Shown here: piece after piece, positions 34,328-41,979 of the stretch
How positions within the stretch are numbered: the first letter of the stretch is position 1
Layout: every line of letters starts with the position of its first letter
Source: Nocardia miyunensis NBRC 108239
Lineage (GTDB): Bacteria; Actinomycetota; Actinomycetes; Mycobacteriales; Mycobacteriaceae
Length of the DNA stretch: 64,000 bases
Assembly: GCF_001613065.1 (NCBI RefSeq)
Contig: NZ_BDBQ01000066.1
Location: 1-64,000, forward strand
Reading direction: 5' to 3'
The notes under the pieces: generated by a model
The model's input: the letters and a program-made list of their open reading frames with translations, nothing else
Told to the model about the DNA's origin: nothing
The model's database searches: none
Translations under genes and position numbers: made by a program

Positions 34328-34591
34328 TCACCCCCACAGCCGCAACCCACTCACCCACGGCCCCGGCACCGCTTCACCGTGAACCTCCAGGTCTTCCACC
34401 GCGAACTCGACCAGATCGGCGATCCCCCGCAGGGCCTCGCCGGGGCTCGGGTCCAGGTGCGACAGCGAAGGGAATTCCAGGCAGGTGTCGACCCACTCGC
34501 CATCTTCCGATGACCGGACAACCCGATATGCGTAGTGGTTCGCCGGACCACGAACGCGGTCCCGCGACTCCGGCAAATATCCCTCACGCAT
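34328..34591 (-). CDS. HicB-like antitoxin-fold protein without HicA
   Basis: An 87-residue protein with the HicB partial-RNase-H core: YAYRVVRSSEDGEWVDTCLE followed by FPSLSHLDPSPGEALRGIAD and LVEFAVEDLE. It lacks the C-terminal ribbon-helix-helix or HTH domain of classical HicB antitoxins, and no hicA gene is adjacent. The start ATG follows an AGAAAGGCGGGTGAACG leader. Its partner by operon is the GGCT-like protein. Confidence 0.7.
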   Translation of the reverse strand: MREGYLPESRDRVRGPANHYAYRVVRSSEDGEWVDTCLEFPSLSHLDPSPGEALRGIADLVEFAVEDLEVHGEAVPGPWVSGLRLWG

Positions 34592-34808
34592 CGTTCACCC
34601 GCCTTTCTACCGCGCTTCCCTTCCGGCCGCCTTCATCAATGTGACTCGACCGCGTATACAGTCCCGTGCCACTTCCCCCTCGTCAGATCCTATCGGCACG
34701 AACCCCTATTTCCCATGCGCAGACCAGTTGCACCAATCGCTCATCGGACCCATATCAGAGTCGTAAAAGGCTGTCGCACAGTGATATTCGAGTACTAATG
34801 TCGACATC

Positions 34809-35540
34809 ATGCGGGTGGGTGTCTACATCGACGGATTCAATCTGTACTACGGCGCACGTGGCCTGTGCGGCCGAGGCACACCCGGGTGGTGTTGGCTTGA
34901 TCTCCGCACACTGGCCACGACTGCGGTACAGCGACATTCAGGATGGTCCGGGCCATCGATAGTCCGTCTGGTGTACTGCACCGCACGAATCAGCGGTCGG
35001 GACAACCCGATCGGAGCCAAGGAGCAGGACGTATACCTTCGTGCGCTGAAGCACGCGAAGGTGTATGACGAGTTGGCCATGGGCAACTACGTCCACCGCA
35101 CAACCACCGCTCCGCTGGCTACGCCCGGCAAGGGCGGCAGACCCGAACTGACCCATCCGGGTTGGCCGGTCATGGTCCAGAGTGCCGCGGGATCAGACAA
35201 GCCCGACGCGGTGTTCATGGTGTCGGTTGCGCGACGTGAGGAGAAGGGGTCGGACGTGAACCTCGCCTCGCACCTGCTGATCGATGTTCTCAGCCGGACA
35301 GTTGAAGCGGCCGTCGTCATCAGCAATGACAGTGACCTCTGCTTCCCGATCAAACAGGCTCGTGAACGAGTACCCACAGGAATCATCAACCCGAGCAAGA
35401 ACTACCTGGCCGGCAAACTTGCCGGTAAGCCCACCGATGGCGTCGGACAACACTGGTGGTACCAGTTCAGCGATGCCGACTATCGCGCTGCACAGCTTCC
35501 CACGCATATTGGGCATCTGACCAAACCTCCTGCGTGGTGA
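34809..35540 (+). CDS. NYN-domain (PIN-like) protein, putative RNase
   Basis: A 243-residue protein of the NYN/LabA group of PIN-like nucleases. The acidic active site is visible: D8 in VYIDGFNLYYG, D149 in EKGSDVNLA, D158, and D174/D176 in ISNDSDLCFPI. Such proteins cut RNA in a Mg2+-dependent way and often travel with defence or stress modules. It is monocistronic, bounded downstream by a strong terminator. The ATG at 34809 begins at the first beta strand; no leader domain is missing. Confidence 0.82.
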   Translation: MRVGVYIDGFNLYYGARGLCGRGTPGWCWLDLRTLATTAVQRHSGWSGPSIVRLVYCTARISGRDNPIGAKEQDVYLRALKHAKVYDELAMGNYVHRTTTAPLATPGKGGRPELTHPGWPVMVQSAAGSDKPDAVFMVSVARREEKGSDVNLASHLLIDVLSRTVEAAVVISNDSDLCFPIKQARERVPTGIINPSKNYLAGKLAGKPTDGVGQHWWYQFSDADYRAAQLPTHIGHLTKPPAW

Positions 35541-35629
35541 TCCGCCTTTCAACATCCACGGCCCCACAGGTACGGCACGTACACAACTTGACAGCGCCAT
35601 CAAAGGTCGGACATTATCGAACGCATAGC

Positions 35630-35660
35630 ACCCATCCCCTCAGGGGATGGGTTTCTTTCT
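35630..35660 (+). terminator. Strong intrinsic terminator after the NYN gene
   Basis: Perfect 11-bp arms ACCCATCCCCT (35630-35640) and AGGGGATGGGT (35642-35652) with a one-base centre, then TTCTTTCTTT. It is between the convergent NYN and flavoprotein genes. Confidence 0.85.
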
Positions 35661-35702
35661 TTCCCGTTTCCGGCCGGCCAGTAAGACGACAATCGGTTGA
35701 GC

Positions 35703-36257
35703 TTACTTCCGCAGGTTGAGGTGGGGGTGGTCGAGGAGCGCACGCCATGCGCCTTCCCATGGAAACTGTTCGCGCGCTGTGCCTCCCGTCCTCGGTTCGT
35801 GTGGCGGGTCCTCGGACAGCACCGTCACACCCCACTGCGAGAGCTTGTGGACCGCTTCGCCGATGGGCGGGAAACTCAGCAGCGCCCGGTTGGCGAACGG
35901 CACGGCGACGACCGGGAGCCCCAAGCCGAGACCTTCGACCAGAAGTCCGAGCGGCAGGGTGTCGGAAATTCCGGCGGCCCATTTCGCCAGGGAGTTCGAG
36001 GTGATCGGCGCGACGATGATGCCGTCGGCTCGCGGTAGCGCGTCCGGCGCGTCGGGATCCTTGTACTCACTGCGCACCGGATGCCCGGTCTTGGCCGCCA
36101 AGGCGTCGGCGTCGATGAACCGGCGACCGGCCGGAGAGCTGATCACACACACTTCCCAACCATCGGCATGTGCCAAATCGACCAGCGCGCCGACATCGCG
36201 AGACACGGTCGTACCGGTGACGAGTGCATACAGGACAGGACTGCCGTTGTCGTTCAC
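35703..36257 (-). CDS. Flavoprotein (phosphopantothenoylcysteine-decarboxylase-like)
   Basis: A 184-residue HFCD/PPC-DC-type flavoprotein: VLYALVTGTTVSRDVGALVD at the N-terminus, the TSNSLAKWAAGISDTLP segment typical of this fold, and VAVPFANRALLSFPPIGEAV near the C-terminus. It is unlikely to be the housekeeping CoaBC because it lacks the synthetase half. It follows an XRE regulator on the same strand. The start is uncertain: GTG at 36257 is used, but the frame is open to another GTG at 36308, 11 bp after the XRE stop. Confidence 0.75.
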   Translation of the reverse strand: MNDNGSPVLYALVTGTTVSRDVGALVDLAHADGWEVCVISSPAGRRFIDADALAAKTGHPVRSEYKDPDAPDALPRADGIIVAPITSNSLAKWAAGISDTLPLGLLVEGLGLGLPVVAVPFANRALLSFPPIGEAVHKLSQWGVTVLSEDPPHEPRTGGTAREQFPWEGAWRALLDHPHLNLRK

Positions 36258-36319
36258 CGGTACATCGTCCCAGCCGGAGCACACTCGAGCGTGACACCGC
36301 CCCAGCACAATTCATTCGG

Positions 36320-37498
36320 CTACAGCGATGCCCCCAACCAGGAGGCGAACCCGAGCAAGCTGTCTGACTGACGGCGCTGTGCTGCCGCTATTCCGTACAC
36401 GGTCTCCCGGACGGACGGATGCAGACGCGTCTGCTGAGGTGCGACCAATCGAGCCTTGTTCAGCGCGACCAGTGCCTTGTCCGGCTTCCCGATCATCAGC
36501 CACGCGCGGGCGTTGTCCTGCCAGTGATGCCCTGCCCGTGGAGCAGCCACGTCCGTGGGCAGTCGCAGCGCAGCGCCTTCCCGCGCTGCCGTCCCGGGGT
36601 CGCCTGCCTCCAACTCAATTGCGCACGAATGTATTTCAACATTGCCCGGACCGAAATCCGTTGTGTACGCGTCGCTCTCGTGCTGCATCGGGCGAGCGAT
36701 CACGCGAGCCTGCTCGATGTGATCTCGGGCGAGTTCGAGTTGGAGACCCCGCGCCGCGACGATCGCTGCGCGGAGGTGGCCGTACCCACGGAGCATCCGC
36801 TCGCCCTCGCTGTCGCCCGGCACCAACGCCAATCCGCGATCTACCAGTGACATCGCGACATCGGTCGAACCGTACGACATCAGCAGCCGCGACCGCTTCA
36901 TCAGACCTCGAACCGCGTAGCCGGGATCTTCGACCTGCCCGGCGGCCCAGTCCAGCCGATCGAGCACCAACGTCGTGAGGGCCGAATAGCCGAGTCGGCA
37001 GCACGCGCCTTCGGCGGCGATGTATGCCGCACAGAGCATCTCGTACGCACGGGTTCGCTCCCGACCGTTCTGCGCAGTCTGGACCGCACCGTGAAGTTGC
37101 CGAATCAGATTGGGTAACAACGCCAAGCCACGCCGCGTCTTGTCGTCGCGCAACGCCTTCTCGACCGTGGACAACTCAGCGGCCAATTCCATTGGCGCAG
37201 ATGGTTCTACCGCCAGCACGTATGCGCCCTCAGCGAGGACCGCACGCAACTCGGCGAGTCCTTCGAGGGGACCGTCCTCGTCCAACGTGTCGACGAACGG
37301 CGTTCCCTGCAATCGGTCCGGATCGACTCCGATGGCCTTCGCCGTCGCGGCGATGAATCCAGGCGACGCGACTTCCCGCCCCTGCTCCACAGCCTTGACC
37401 ATCGACAGCGAGTAGTTCGTACGCGTCGCCAGCGCGAGCTGCGTCAAACCGGCAATCTTGCGCTCGTTCGCAATGCGTTCACCGAGGTGCTGCCCCAT
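36320..37498 (-). CDS. XRE-family regulator with a helical repeat domain
   Basis: A 392-residue protein. Residues about 4-60 are a Cro/C1-type HTH (LGERIANERKIAGLTQLALA ... SLSMVKAVEQGREVASPGFI), and the remaining about 330 residues are helical, TPR-like repeats. This plan is common in actinobacteria for regulators that sit next to a small flavoprotein, as here. The ATG at 37498 starts the HTH directly. It is divergent from the 37676-37984 gene with 177 bp between. Confidence 0.85.
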   Translation of the reverse strand: MGQHLGERIANERKIAGLTQLALATRTNYSLSMVKAVEQGREVASPGFIAATAKAIGVDPDRLQGTPFVDTLDEDGPLEGLAELRAVLAEGAYVLAVEPSAPMELAAELSTVEKALRDDKTRRGLALLPNLIRQLHGAVQTAQNGRERTRAYEMLCAAYIAAEGACCRLGYSALTTLVLDRLDWAAGQVEDPGYAVRGLMKRSRLLMSYGSTDVAMSLVDRGLALVPGDSEGERMLRGYGHLRAAIVAARGLQLELARDHIEQARVIARPMQHESDAYTTDFGPGNVEIHSCAIELEAGDPGTAAREGAALRLPTDVAAPRAGHHWQDNARAWLMIGKPDKALVALNKARLVAPQQTRLHPSVRETVYGIAAAQRRQSDSLLGFASWLGASL

Positions 37499-37675
37499 GA
37501 CGCCATGGTAGTTCGATCACGGCCCACCACGCCCCTGATCGAGCAGCACTGTCCCTCGGCTGGCCCCTCGGCATCTTGCCGACAACGAACGTAAGTGCAG
37601 GGCCCACTCCGCGTCGATCCCGTACCCGGATCCGCGGCGACGAGGGCCGTCCAACCGCAAAGGGGAGGCGCGACA

Positions 37676-37984
37676 ATGAGATTCGAACCAACGGCATTCG
37701 CATGGATCAACCCGGAAACGAGCCTCGCTCCGGAATGGGACCGCGCCCAGATCCAGCGCCTGGCCAGACACCTGGGATACCAACTGATCTGGCCACGCGT
37801 CGAATCCGTCGTCCCGCTGGTCGACCAGATCCGCACGGCCGAAGTCGATATCGTGATAACCCCCGCCCCGAATCACCTGACCGCAATCACCCTCAACGCG
37901 ATCATGTCCGTCGTCAACGTCGAAACCGTCTGCCCCCGACTGACTTTCGCCCGCTGGCCCCTCCCGTCGGGACATATCGGATGA
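37676..37984 (+). CDS. Conserved hypothetical protein of nocardiae
   Basis: A 102-residue protein with an AGGGGAGG ribosome binding site 7 bp before its ATG. It shows a short alpha/beta pattern (AQIQRLARHLGYQLIWPRVE, LVDQIRTAEVDIVITPAPNHL) that recalls a resolvase-like or nucleotide-binding half-fold, but no catalytic residues are recognisable. It overlaps the next gene by 4 bp (ATGA). Function unknown. Confidence 0.65.
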   Translation: MRFEPTAFAWINPETSLAPEWDRAQIQRLARHLGYQLIWPRVESVVPLVDQIRTAEVDIVITPAPNHLTAITLNAIMSVVNVETVCPRLTFARWPLPSGHIG

Positions 37985-38427
37985 CGCCGAATCACGTGGA
38001 TCTCATATCAACCCGATTCATGACAGTTCCGCAAGCCCTCGGCCTGCTGCTGGCGATCGCTCTGCCACTGGCGGTATTCCTGGCCGCAGCGTTCTGGCCC
38101 GAACCTGAGCGCCCACCACGCAACGGCGAAGGCAGAAGTGAGAACGGACGGTCCGTCGAACGTCTGAGCAACGACGAATGTACTGCGGGCTCGGCAGGCC
38201 CCTGGATGAACTCGAACGCGGATCGAATTGTGTCCGTCAGAGCAGCACACGGCCCCTGCTGGAGCTGTGCGCATCGCGCTGGTCACGGCACCTTCAACGA
38301 TGCGGTGCCCGAACCACACACACGGATTCGATCGCCTGTCCGCAGCATGTGGTCGCACTTGTTGCGCATCGTTCACCTGCCTTTCTGCAGGGTTTGCCAT
38401 TGGACTCGGGAGTGCCCTGCTAGATGA
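37981..38427 (+). CDS. Small membrane protein with a chimeric C-terminus
   Basis: A 148-residue open frame. Residues about 14-38 are one transmembrane helix (MTVPQALGLLLAIALPLAVF) followed by a charged tail as in related small nocardial proteins. From about residue 55 on the frame crosses antisense sequence that duplicates the end of mazF (38205-38243) and becomes low in protein character. I infer that the original gene lost its 3' end when the mazF-like segment was inserted or duplicated. It is translationally coupled to the gene before it. Confidence 0.5.
   Translation: MTPNHVDLISTRFMTVPQALGLLLAIALPLAVFLAAAFWPEPERPPRNGEGRSENGRSVERLSNDECTAGSAGPWMNSNADRIVSVRAAHGPCWSCAHRAGHGTFNDAVPEPHTRIRSPVRSMWSHLLRIVHLPFCRVCHWTRECPAR
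38205..38243 (-). pseudogene. mazF C-terminal fragment
   Basis: 39 bp that match the last codons of the intact mazF gene (38423-38461) at 35 of 39 positions. On the minus strand it would encode an IRSAFEFI-like end against IRSAFELI in MazF. The rest of this copy is not recognisable. Confidence 0.65.
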
Positions 38428-38719
38428 GCTCGAACGCGGATCGAATTGCGGCGGTCAGAGCGGGCTCGGCATCTGCGTGGAGGTAGCCGATCAGGCGGCC
38501 GAGCGCGTCGGCCGGAACGGTCACGATGTTGTCGCAGGAGACCACACCGTCGTGTTCGAGGCCGTTTCGGGGGCCTACGGGTAGTTCGGTGGACAAGCCG
38601 CGGATCGTGCTCGTGATCGGCGCGACGGTAACTCGCGTCAGGTACGGCCGGACCGCTTCTCGGGTGAGCACCAGCACAGGGCGCGTCTTGTCCAGACGCG
38701 CAACATGAATCGGCCTCAC
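38420..38719 (-). CDS. mazF: MazF/PemK-family toxin (endoribonuclease)
   Basis: A 99-residue type II toxin with the MazF fold: RPIHVARLDKTRPVLVLTRE at the N-terminus, RVTVAPITSTIRGLSTELPV, and GVVSCDNIVTVPADALG, containing the conserved R/S/T residues of the sequence-specific RNase site. It would cleave single-stranded mRNA unless bound by the antitoxin. Its start overlaps the antitoxin stop by 4 bp. Fragments of a related gene lie on both sides. Confidence 0.88.
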   Translation of the reverse strand: MRPIHVARLDKTRPVLVLTREAVRPYLTRVTVAPITSTIRGLSTELPVGPRNGLEHDGVVSCDNIVTVPADALGRLIGYLHADAEPALTAAIRSAFELI

Positions 38720-38952
38720 TCGAGATCGTCCAGCGGAGTATCGGCGGCAAACCGAGCGAGCCCATCCATATCCGGGTCGCCCCCGGCACGGGCGAGAATC
38801 TCCGCGTCACGCTCGGCGGCTCGGCGGAGGCGGTCCCGCTCGAGCGCTTGCGCAACGATGGCCGCGCGACTCGAAGCCTGGCCGCTGGCAACTGTGCGGT
38901 CCAGGTACGTCACCATCTCATCGGAGAGTCTGACCGTAATCTGAGTACTCAT
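38716..38952 (-). CDS. mazE: Ribbon-helix-helix antitoxin of the MazF toxin
   Basis: A 78-residue protein. Residues 1-45 are a ribbon-helix-helix DNA-binding unit (STQITVRLSDEMVTYLDRTV ... SSRAAIVAQALERD), and the acidic C-terminal tail (DPDMDGLARFAADTPLDDLE) is the probable toxin-binding segment. Gene order antitoxin-toxin with a 4-bp overlap is typical; autoregulation is expected from the family. It resembles the MazE9 type. Confidence 0.88.
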   Translation of the reverse strand: MSTQITVRLSDEMVTYLDRTVASGQASSRAAIVAQALERDRLRRAAERDAEILARAGGDPDMDGLARFAADTPLDDLE

Positions 38953-39027
38953 CCCATAATGGTATCCATTTCGGGATTCACCTTCCAGAGATTCTCGCCT
39001 GCGTATCCGCGCAGGTTGACCGAAGGG

Positions 39028-39083
39028 GTCGCGATCGGAGCGGCCGTGACCCGCGTCAGATACAGCCGAACCGCTACTCGGGT
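39028..39083 (-). pseudogene. mazF N-terminal-region fragment
   Basis: 56 bp that match 38610-38665 inside mazF at about 80%. On the minus strand the frame 39155-38949 reads VAVRLYLTRVTAAPI against EAVRPYLTRVTVAPI in MazF. No start, antitoxin or downstream toxin sequence accompanies it. Confidence 0.7.
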
Positions 39084-39114
39084 ACCAGCCACACTCGGCG
39101 TCGCCGAGAAACTG

Positions 39115-39207
39115 ATGCGGCTGGTGAACCTCACGCCAGAAGAGATCGAGAACATGACCGAAGCTCAGGCCGTGGACCGGCTCAACCAGTTCTGCACCGA
39201 GCAGTGA
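39115..39207 (+). other. Possible small ORF or gene fragment (30 residues)
   Basis: The frame reads MRLVNLTPEEIENMTEAQAV and continues amphipathically to a stop at 39207. The composition is protein-like but no family is recognised, and it may be the end of a lost gene. Confidence 0.3.
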
Positions 39208-39241
39208 AACTTGGAGGCCTGCCGCGCCGAGGCGAATTCCA

Positions 39242-39337
39242 ATGCCACCACGGCGCTACGGTCTCTCGCGCCTAGAAGGCCGCTATCCGAAGCGCCTACG
39301 CGAAGCCGAGAGAATGCTCCACGGGCGGGTGTCCTAG
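39242..39337 (+). other. Possible small ORF (31 residues, basic)
   Basis: The frame reads MPPRRYGLSRLEGRYPKRLR and ends at 39337; GAGG lies 9 bp before the ATG. It overlaps nothing and converges on ccsB, but I have no independent support. Confidence 0.25.
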
Positions 39338-39338
39338 C

Positions 39339-40310
39339 TCAGTTCAGCCCCGCGTACGAGTGCAGCCCGCTCACCACGATGTTGATGATGAAAAGGTTGA
39401 ACAACATTGCGACGAACCCCGCGATGTTGATCCAGGCGGCTTTGGTTTCTCGCCAACCCGAGGTGGCTCGGGCGTGGAGGTAAGCGGCGTAGATGACCCA
39501 GGCAATGAAGGAGACGGTTTCCTTGGGGTCCCAGCCCCAGAAGCGGCCCCAGGCGGATTCGGCCCAGATGGCGCCGAGGATGATGCCGGTGCCGAAGATC
39601 GGGAAGCCGATGATGGTGGTTCGGTAGGCGAGGCGGTCGAGGGCGCGGGCGTCGGGGAGACGGCGAGCGATCGCGCCGAGGATGTTGTCGGACTCCTCAC
39701 CCGCGGGCTGGACCAGGCGCAGCAGGAACAGCAGGCTGGATACGCCCGCGACCAGGAAGACGCCGCTGCCGATGCTGACGACCGTCACGTGAATGGGCAG
39801 CCAGTAGGACTTGAGCGCCGGAACCACCGGGGCCGCATCCGCATACAGCACGGTCCCGGCCAGGAACATCAGGATCAGCACCGGAACCAGCAGGAACGCC
39901 CACATCCCGCGATACCGTTCGTGCCGCAGCAGCACCACGCCCAACGTGACGGCCGCACCGGTCGCCATCGTCACGAACTCGTACATGTTGCCGAGCGGGA
40001 AACGATGAGTTGCGAAGCCGCGCAACACGATCGAGATGATGTGCAAGCCGAGCGCGACGTACAGCACGGCGAAGGCCATATTGCCGATCCGCTCGGATGC
40101 CGGTTTGCCGGCGGGTTCGGTGATCCGGCCCGGCCCCTGCGGCGACCCGGTCGAATTCGCGCCCACCGCGACAAGTTCGCGCTGCTCGGCCTTGCGGGTG
40201 TAGGCCATCGCGTACTGCACCAGCAGCATCACGAAGACCAGGACGTACACCACGATCGCCGACTTGAACGCGAGATCGCTGTAGGAGGCGATGTTCTCGT
40301 CGATCGGCAT
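39339..40310 (-). CDS. ccsB: System II cytochrome c biogenesis protein CcsB/CcsA
   Basis: A 323-residue polytopic membrane protein with the heme-handling WWD domain near the C-terminus (WGRFWGWDPKETVSFIAW) and flanking histidines typical of CcsA-type heme ligands. Together with ResB it exports heme and attaches it to CXXCH motifs of apocytochromes outside the membrane. It is the last gene of the operon tlpA-like, ccdA, resB, ccsB and begins 2 bp after the resB stop. The 131-bp gap between the small ORFs and this gene contains nothing else. Confidence 0.92.
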   Translation of the reverse strand: MPIDENIASYSDLAFKSAIVVYVLVFVMLLVQYAMAYTRKAEQRELVAVGANSTGSPQGPGRITEPAGKPASERIGNMAFAVLYVALGLHIISIVLRGFATHRFPLGNMYEFVTMATGAAVTLGVVLLRHERYRGMWAFLLVPVLILMFLAGTVLYADAAPVVPALKSYWLPIHVTVVSIGSGVFLVAGVSSLLFLLRLVQPAGEESDNILGAIARRLPDARALDRLAYRTTIIGFPIFGTGIILGAIWAESAWGRFWGWDPKETVSFIAWVIYAAYLHARATSGWRETKAAWINIAGFVAMLFNLFIINIVVSGLHSYAGLN

Positions 40311-40312
40311 TG

Positions 40313-41977
40313 CTACTCTCCCGTACTCTCGGTCGGCGACCCGCCCAGCAGACGGACGCGCAGGCGGTCGAACTCACCACCCCATCCGGCCTGGTCGGTA
40401 CGGGCCAGACCGCCCATTTCTACTACGGTACGTCGTTTGTCCGTCGTGGTCTCCTCCGGGTCCCGCTCGTCGGGCAGATCCTCCGGATACGCGCGCAACC
40501 AGATGCGGCGGCGTTTGACCAACAGCGACACCAACAGCCCGGCCATCATCGTGACCGCGCACACCAGCACCCACTGCTGCGCGGGATCGTGCGAGACCTG
40601 CAGATTCGCCCACTGTTTCGCCCCGTCGAAGGTCACCTTCGTCCCGTCGGACAGCGTCGCGGATTCACCGGGCTTCAGATTCACCCGATTCTGCTTGACC
40701 AGGCGGCCCTGTTTGATCATCTCCGGATCCAGCGAGAACACCGACTGACTGCGACCGGTGTCCAGGCCCGTCTCGCCGCGATAGATATCGATGGCCACCG
40801 CGGGATCGGTCAGCGCCGGATACGACGAGCTCAGCAGGGTTCCGTGCATGAACGCGGTCGGCGCGAACAGACCCTCGATGGCGATCTGATTCTTTCGGTT
40901 GTCCGCCTCGGACGGATACATCCCGCCGGGCGGATCGAACCGCATCACACCGCTGGACAGGAACGTCGCGTCGCCCGTGGGCTCCCACTGCACCGACTGG
41001 GTGCGGGTCTGCCCGTTGGGATAGGTGACGGTGAACGTCGGCGCGTAACCGTGGCCCTGCACATACACCCGGTCGCCCTCGACGCGCAGCGGATGGTTCA
41101 CCTGCACGGTCGTGTCCCGCCAGCGGTTGTCCGCGAAGTCCCGCGCGGTCTGATACGAGATGTCCGCGGTGAACATCTGTGCCTCGCCGTTGGGCAGATA
41201 GTCGGCCCGGAAATCCTTGACGCGCACGCACAGTGGAGTCAGCCCGGTGCCATCGATGAGATTGCCCGCGCGGAACGAATCGAAGGCCGAGATCGAACTC
41301 GTGCAGAATCCGGGACCGCCGTCGGCGATGACGATGACGTTGCCCTCGTAGCCGAACATCTTGCCGACCGCGATCGCCACCAGCAGACCGACCAGCGCCA
41401 GATGGAAGACCAGATTGCCGAATTCGCGGAAATAGCCCTTCTCCGCCGACAACGTCACCTCTGTGCCGTCATCGGAGGAACGCTCGATCACTCGCCAGCC
41501 GCGCAACTGCTTACGCGCCTGGGCGACAACCTCTTCCGGATTCTGCTCGACGTTCGCCGAATAGTGGTGCGGCAACCGGGACAGCCGACGCGGCGCGGGG
41601 ACCGGCGGCGTGCGCAACGCCTTGTAGTGGTCGAACACCCGCGGCACGATGCAGCCGATCAACGAGATGAACAGCAGCGCGTAGATCGCCGTGAACCAGA
41701 AGCTGGAGAACACGTCGAACAGCTGCACCCGGTCCATCAGATGTCCGAGGGTGGGCCGGTCGGCGATGTATTTGTCAACCTTCTGCGCGTTCAGGCTGCG
41801 CTGCGGCAGCAGGGCGCCGGGAATCGCCGCGAGCGCCAGCAGGAACAGCAGCATCAGCGCGGTGCGCATACTGGTCAGCCCGCGCCAGGTGTTGCGGATG
41901 ATCGCGAGAACCCTGCGCAGCGGGGACTGGCGCGGGGGGCGGGCGGGGGCCTCGGGGGCCGTCATGGTTGCAGTCAT
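40313..41977 (-). CDS. resB: Cytochrome c biogenesis protein ResB
   Basis: A 554-residue membrane protein: two N-terminal transmembrane helices, a third helix near residues 200-220 (LVFHLALVGLLVAIAVGKMF), a large extracytoplasmic domain of about 270 residues, and a final helix (VLVCAVTMMAGLLVSLLVKR) before a charged cytoplasmic tail. It is the partner of CcsB in heme delivery. The start at 41977 (TATMTAPEAPARPP) leaves 2 bp after the ccdA stop; the frame extends further but without family similarity. Confidence 0.9.
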   Translation of the reverse strand: MTATMTAPEAPARPPRQSPLRRVLAIIRNTWRGLTSMRTALMLLFLLALAAIPGALLPQRSLNAQKVDKYIADRPTLGHLMDRVQLFDVFSSFWFTAIYALLFISLIGCIVPRVFDHYKALRTPPVPAPRRLSRLPHHYSANVEQNPEEVVAQARKQLRGWRVIERSSDDGTEVTLSAEKGYFREFGNLVFHLALVGLLVAIAVGKMFGYEGNVIVIADGGPGFCTSSISAFDSFRAGNLIDGTGLTPLCVRVKDFRADYLPNGEAQMFTADISYQTARDFADNRWRDTTVQVNHPLRVEGDRVYVQGHGYAPTFTVTYPNGQTRTQSVQWEPTGDATFLSSGVMRFDPPGGMYPSEADNRKNQIAIEGLFAPTAFMHGTLLSSSYPALTDPAVAIDIYRGETGLDTGRSQSVFSLDPEMIKQGRLVKQNRVNLKPGESATLSDGTKVTFDGAKQWANLQVSHDPAQQWVLVCAVTMMAGLLVSLLVKRRRIWLRAYPEDLPDERDPEETTTDKRRTVVEMGGLARTDQAGWGGEFDRLRVRLLGGSPTESTGE

Positions 41978-41979
41978 AG

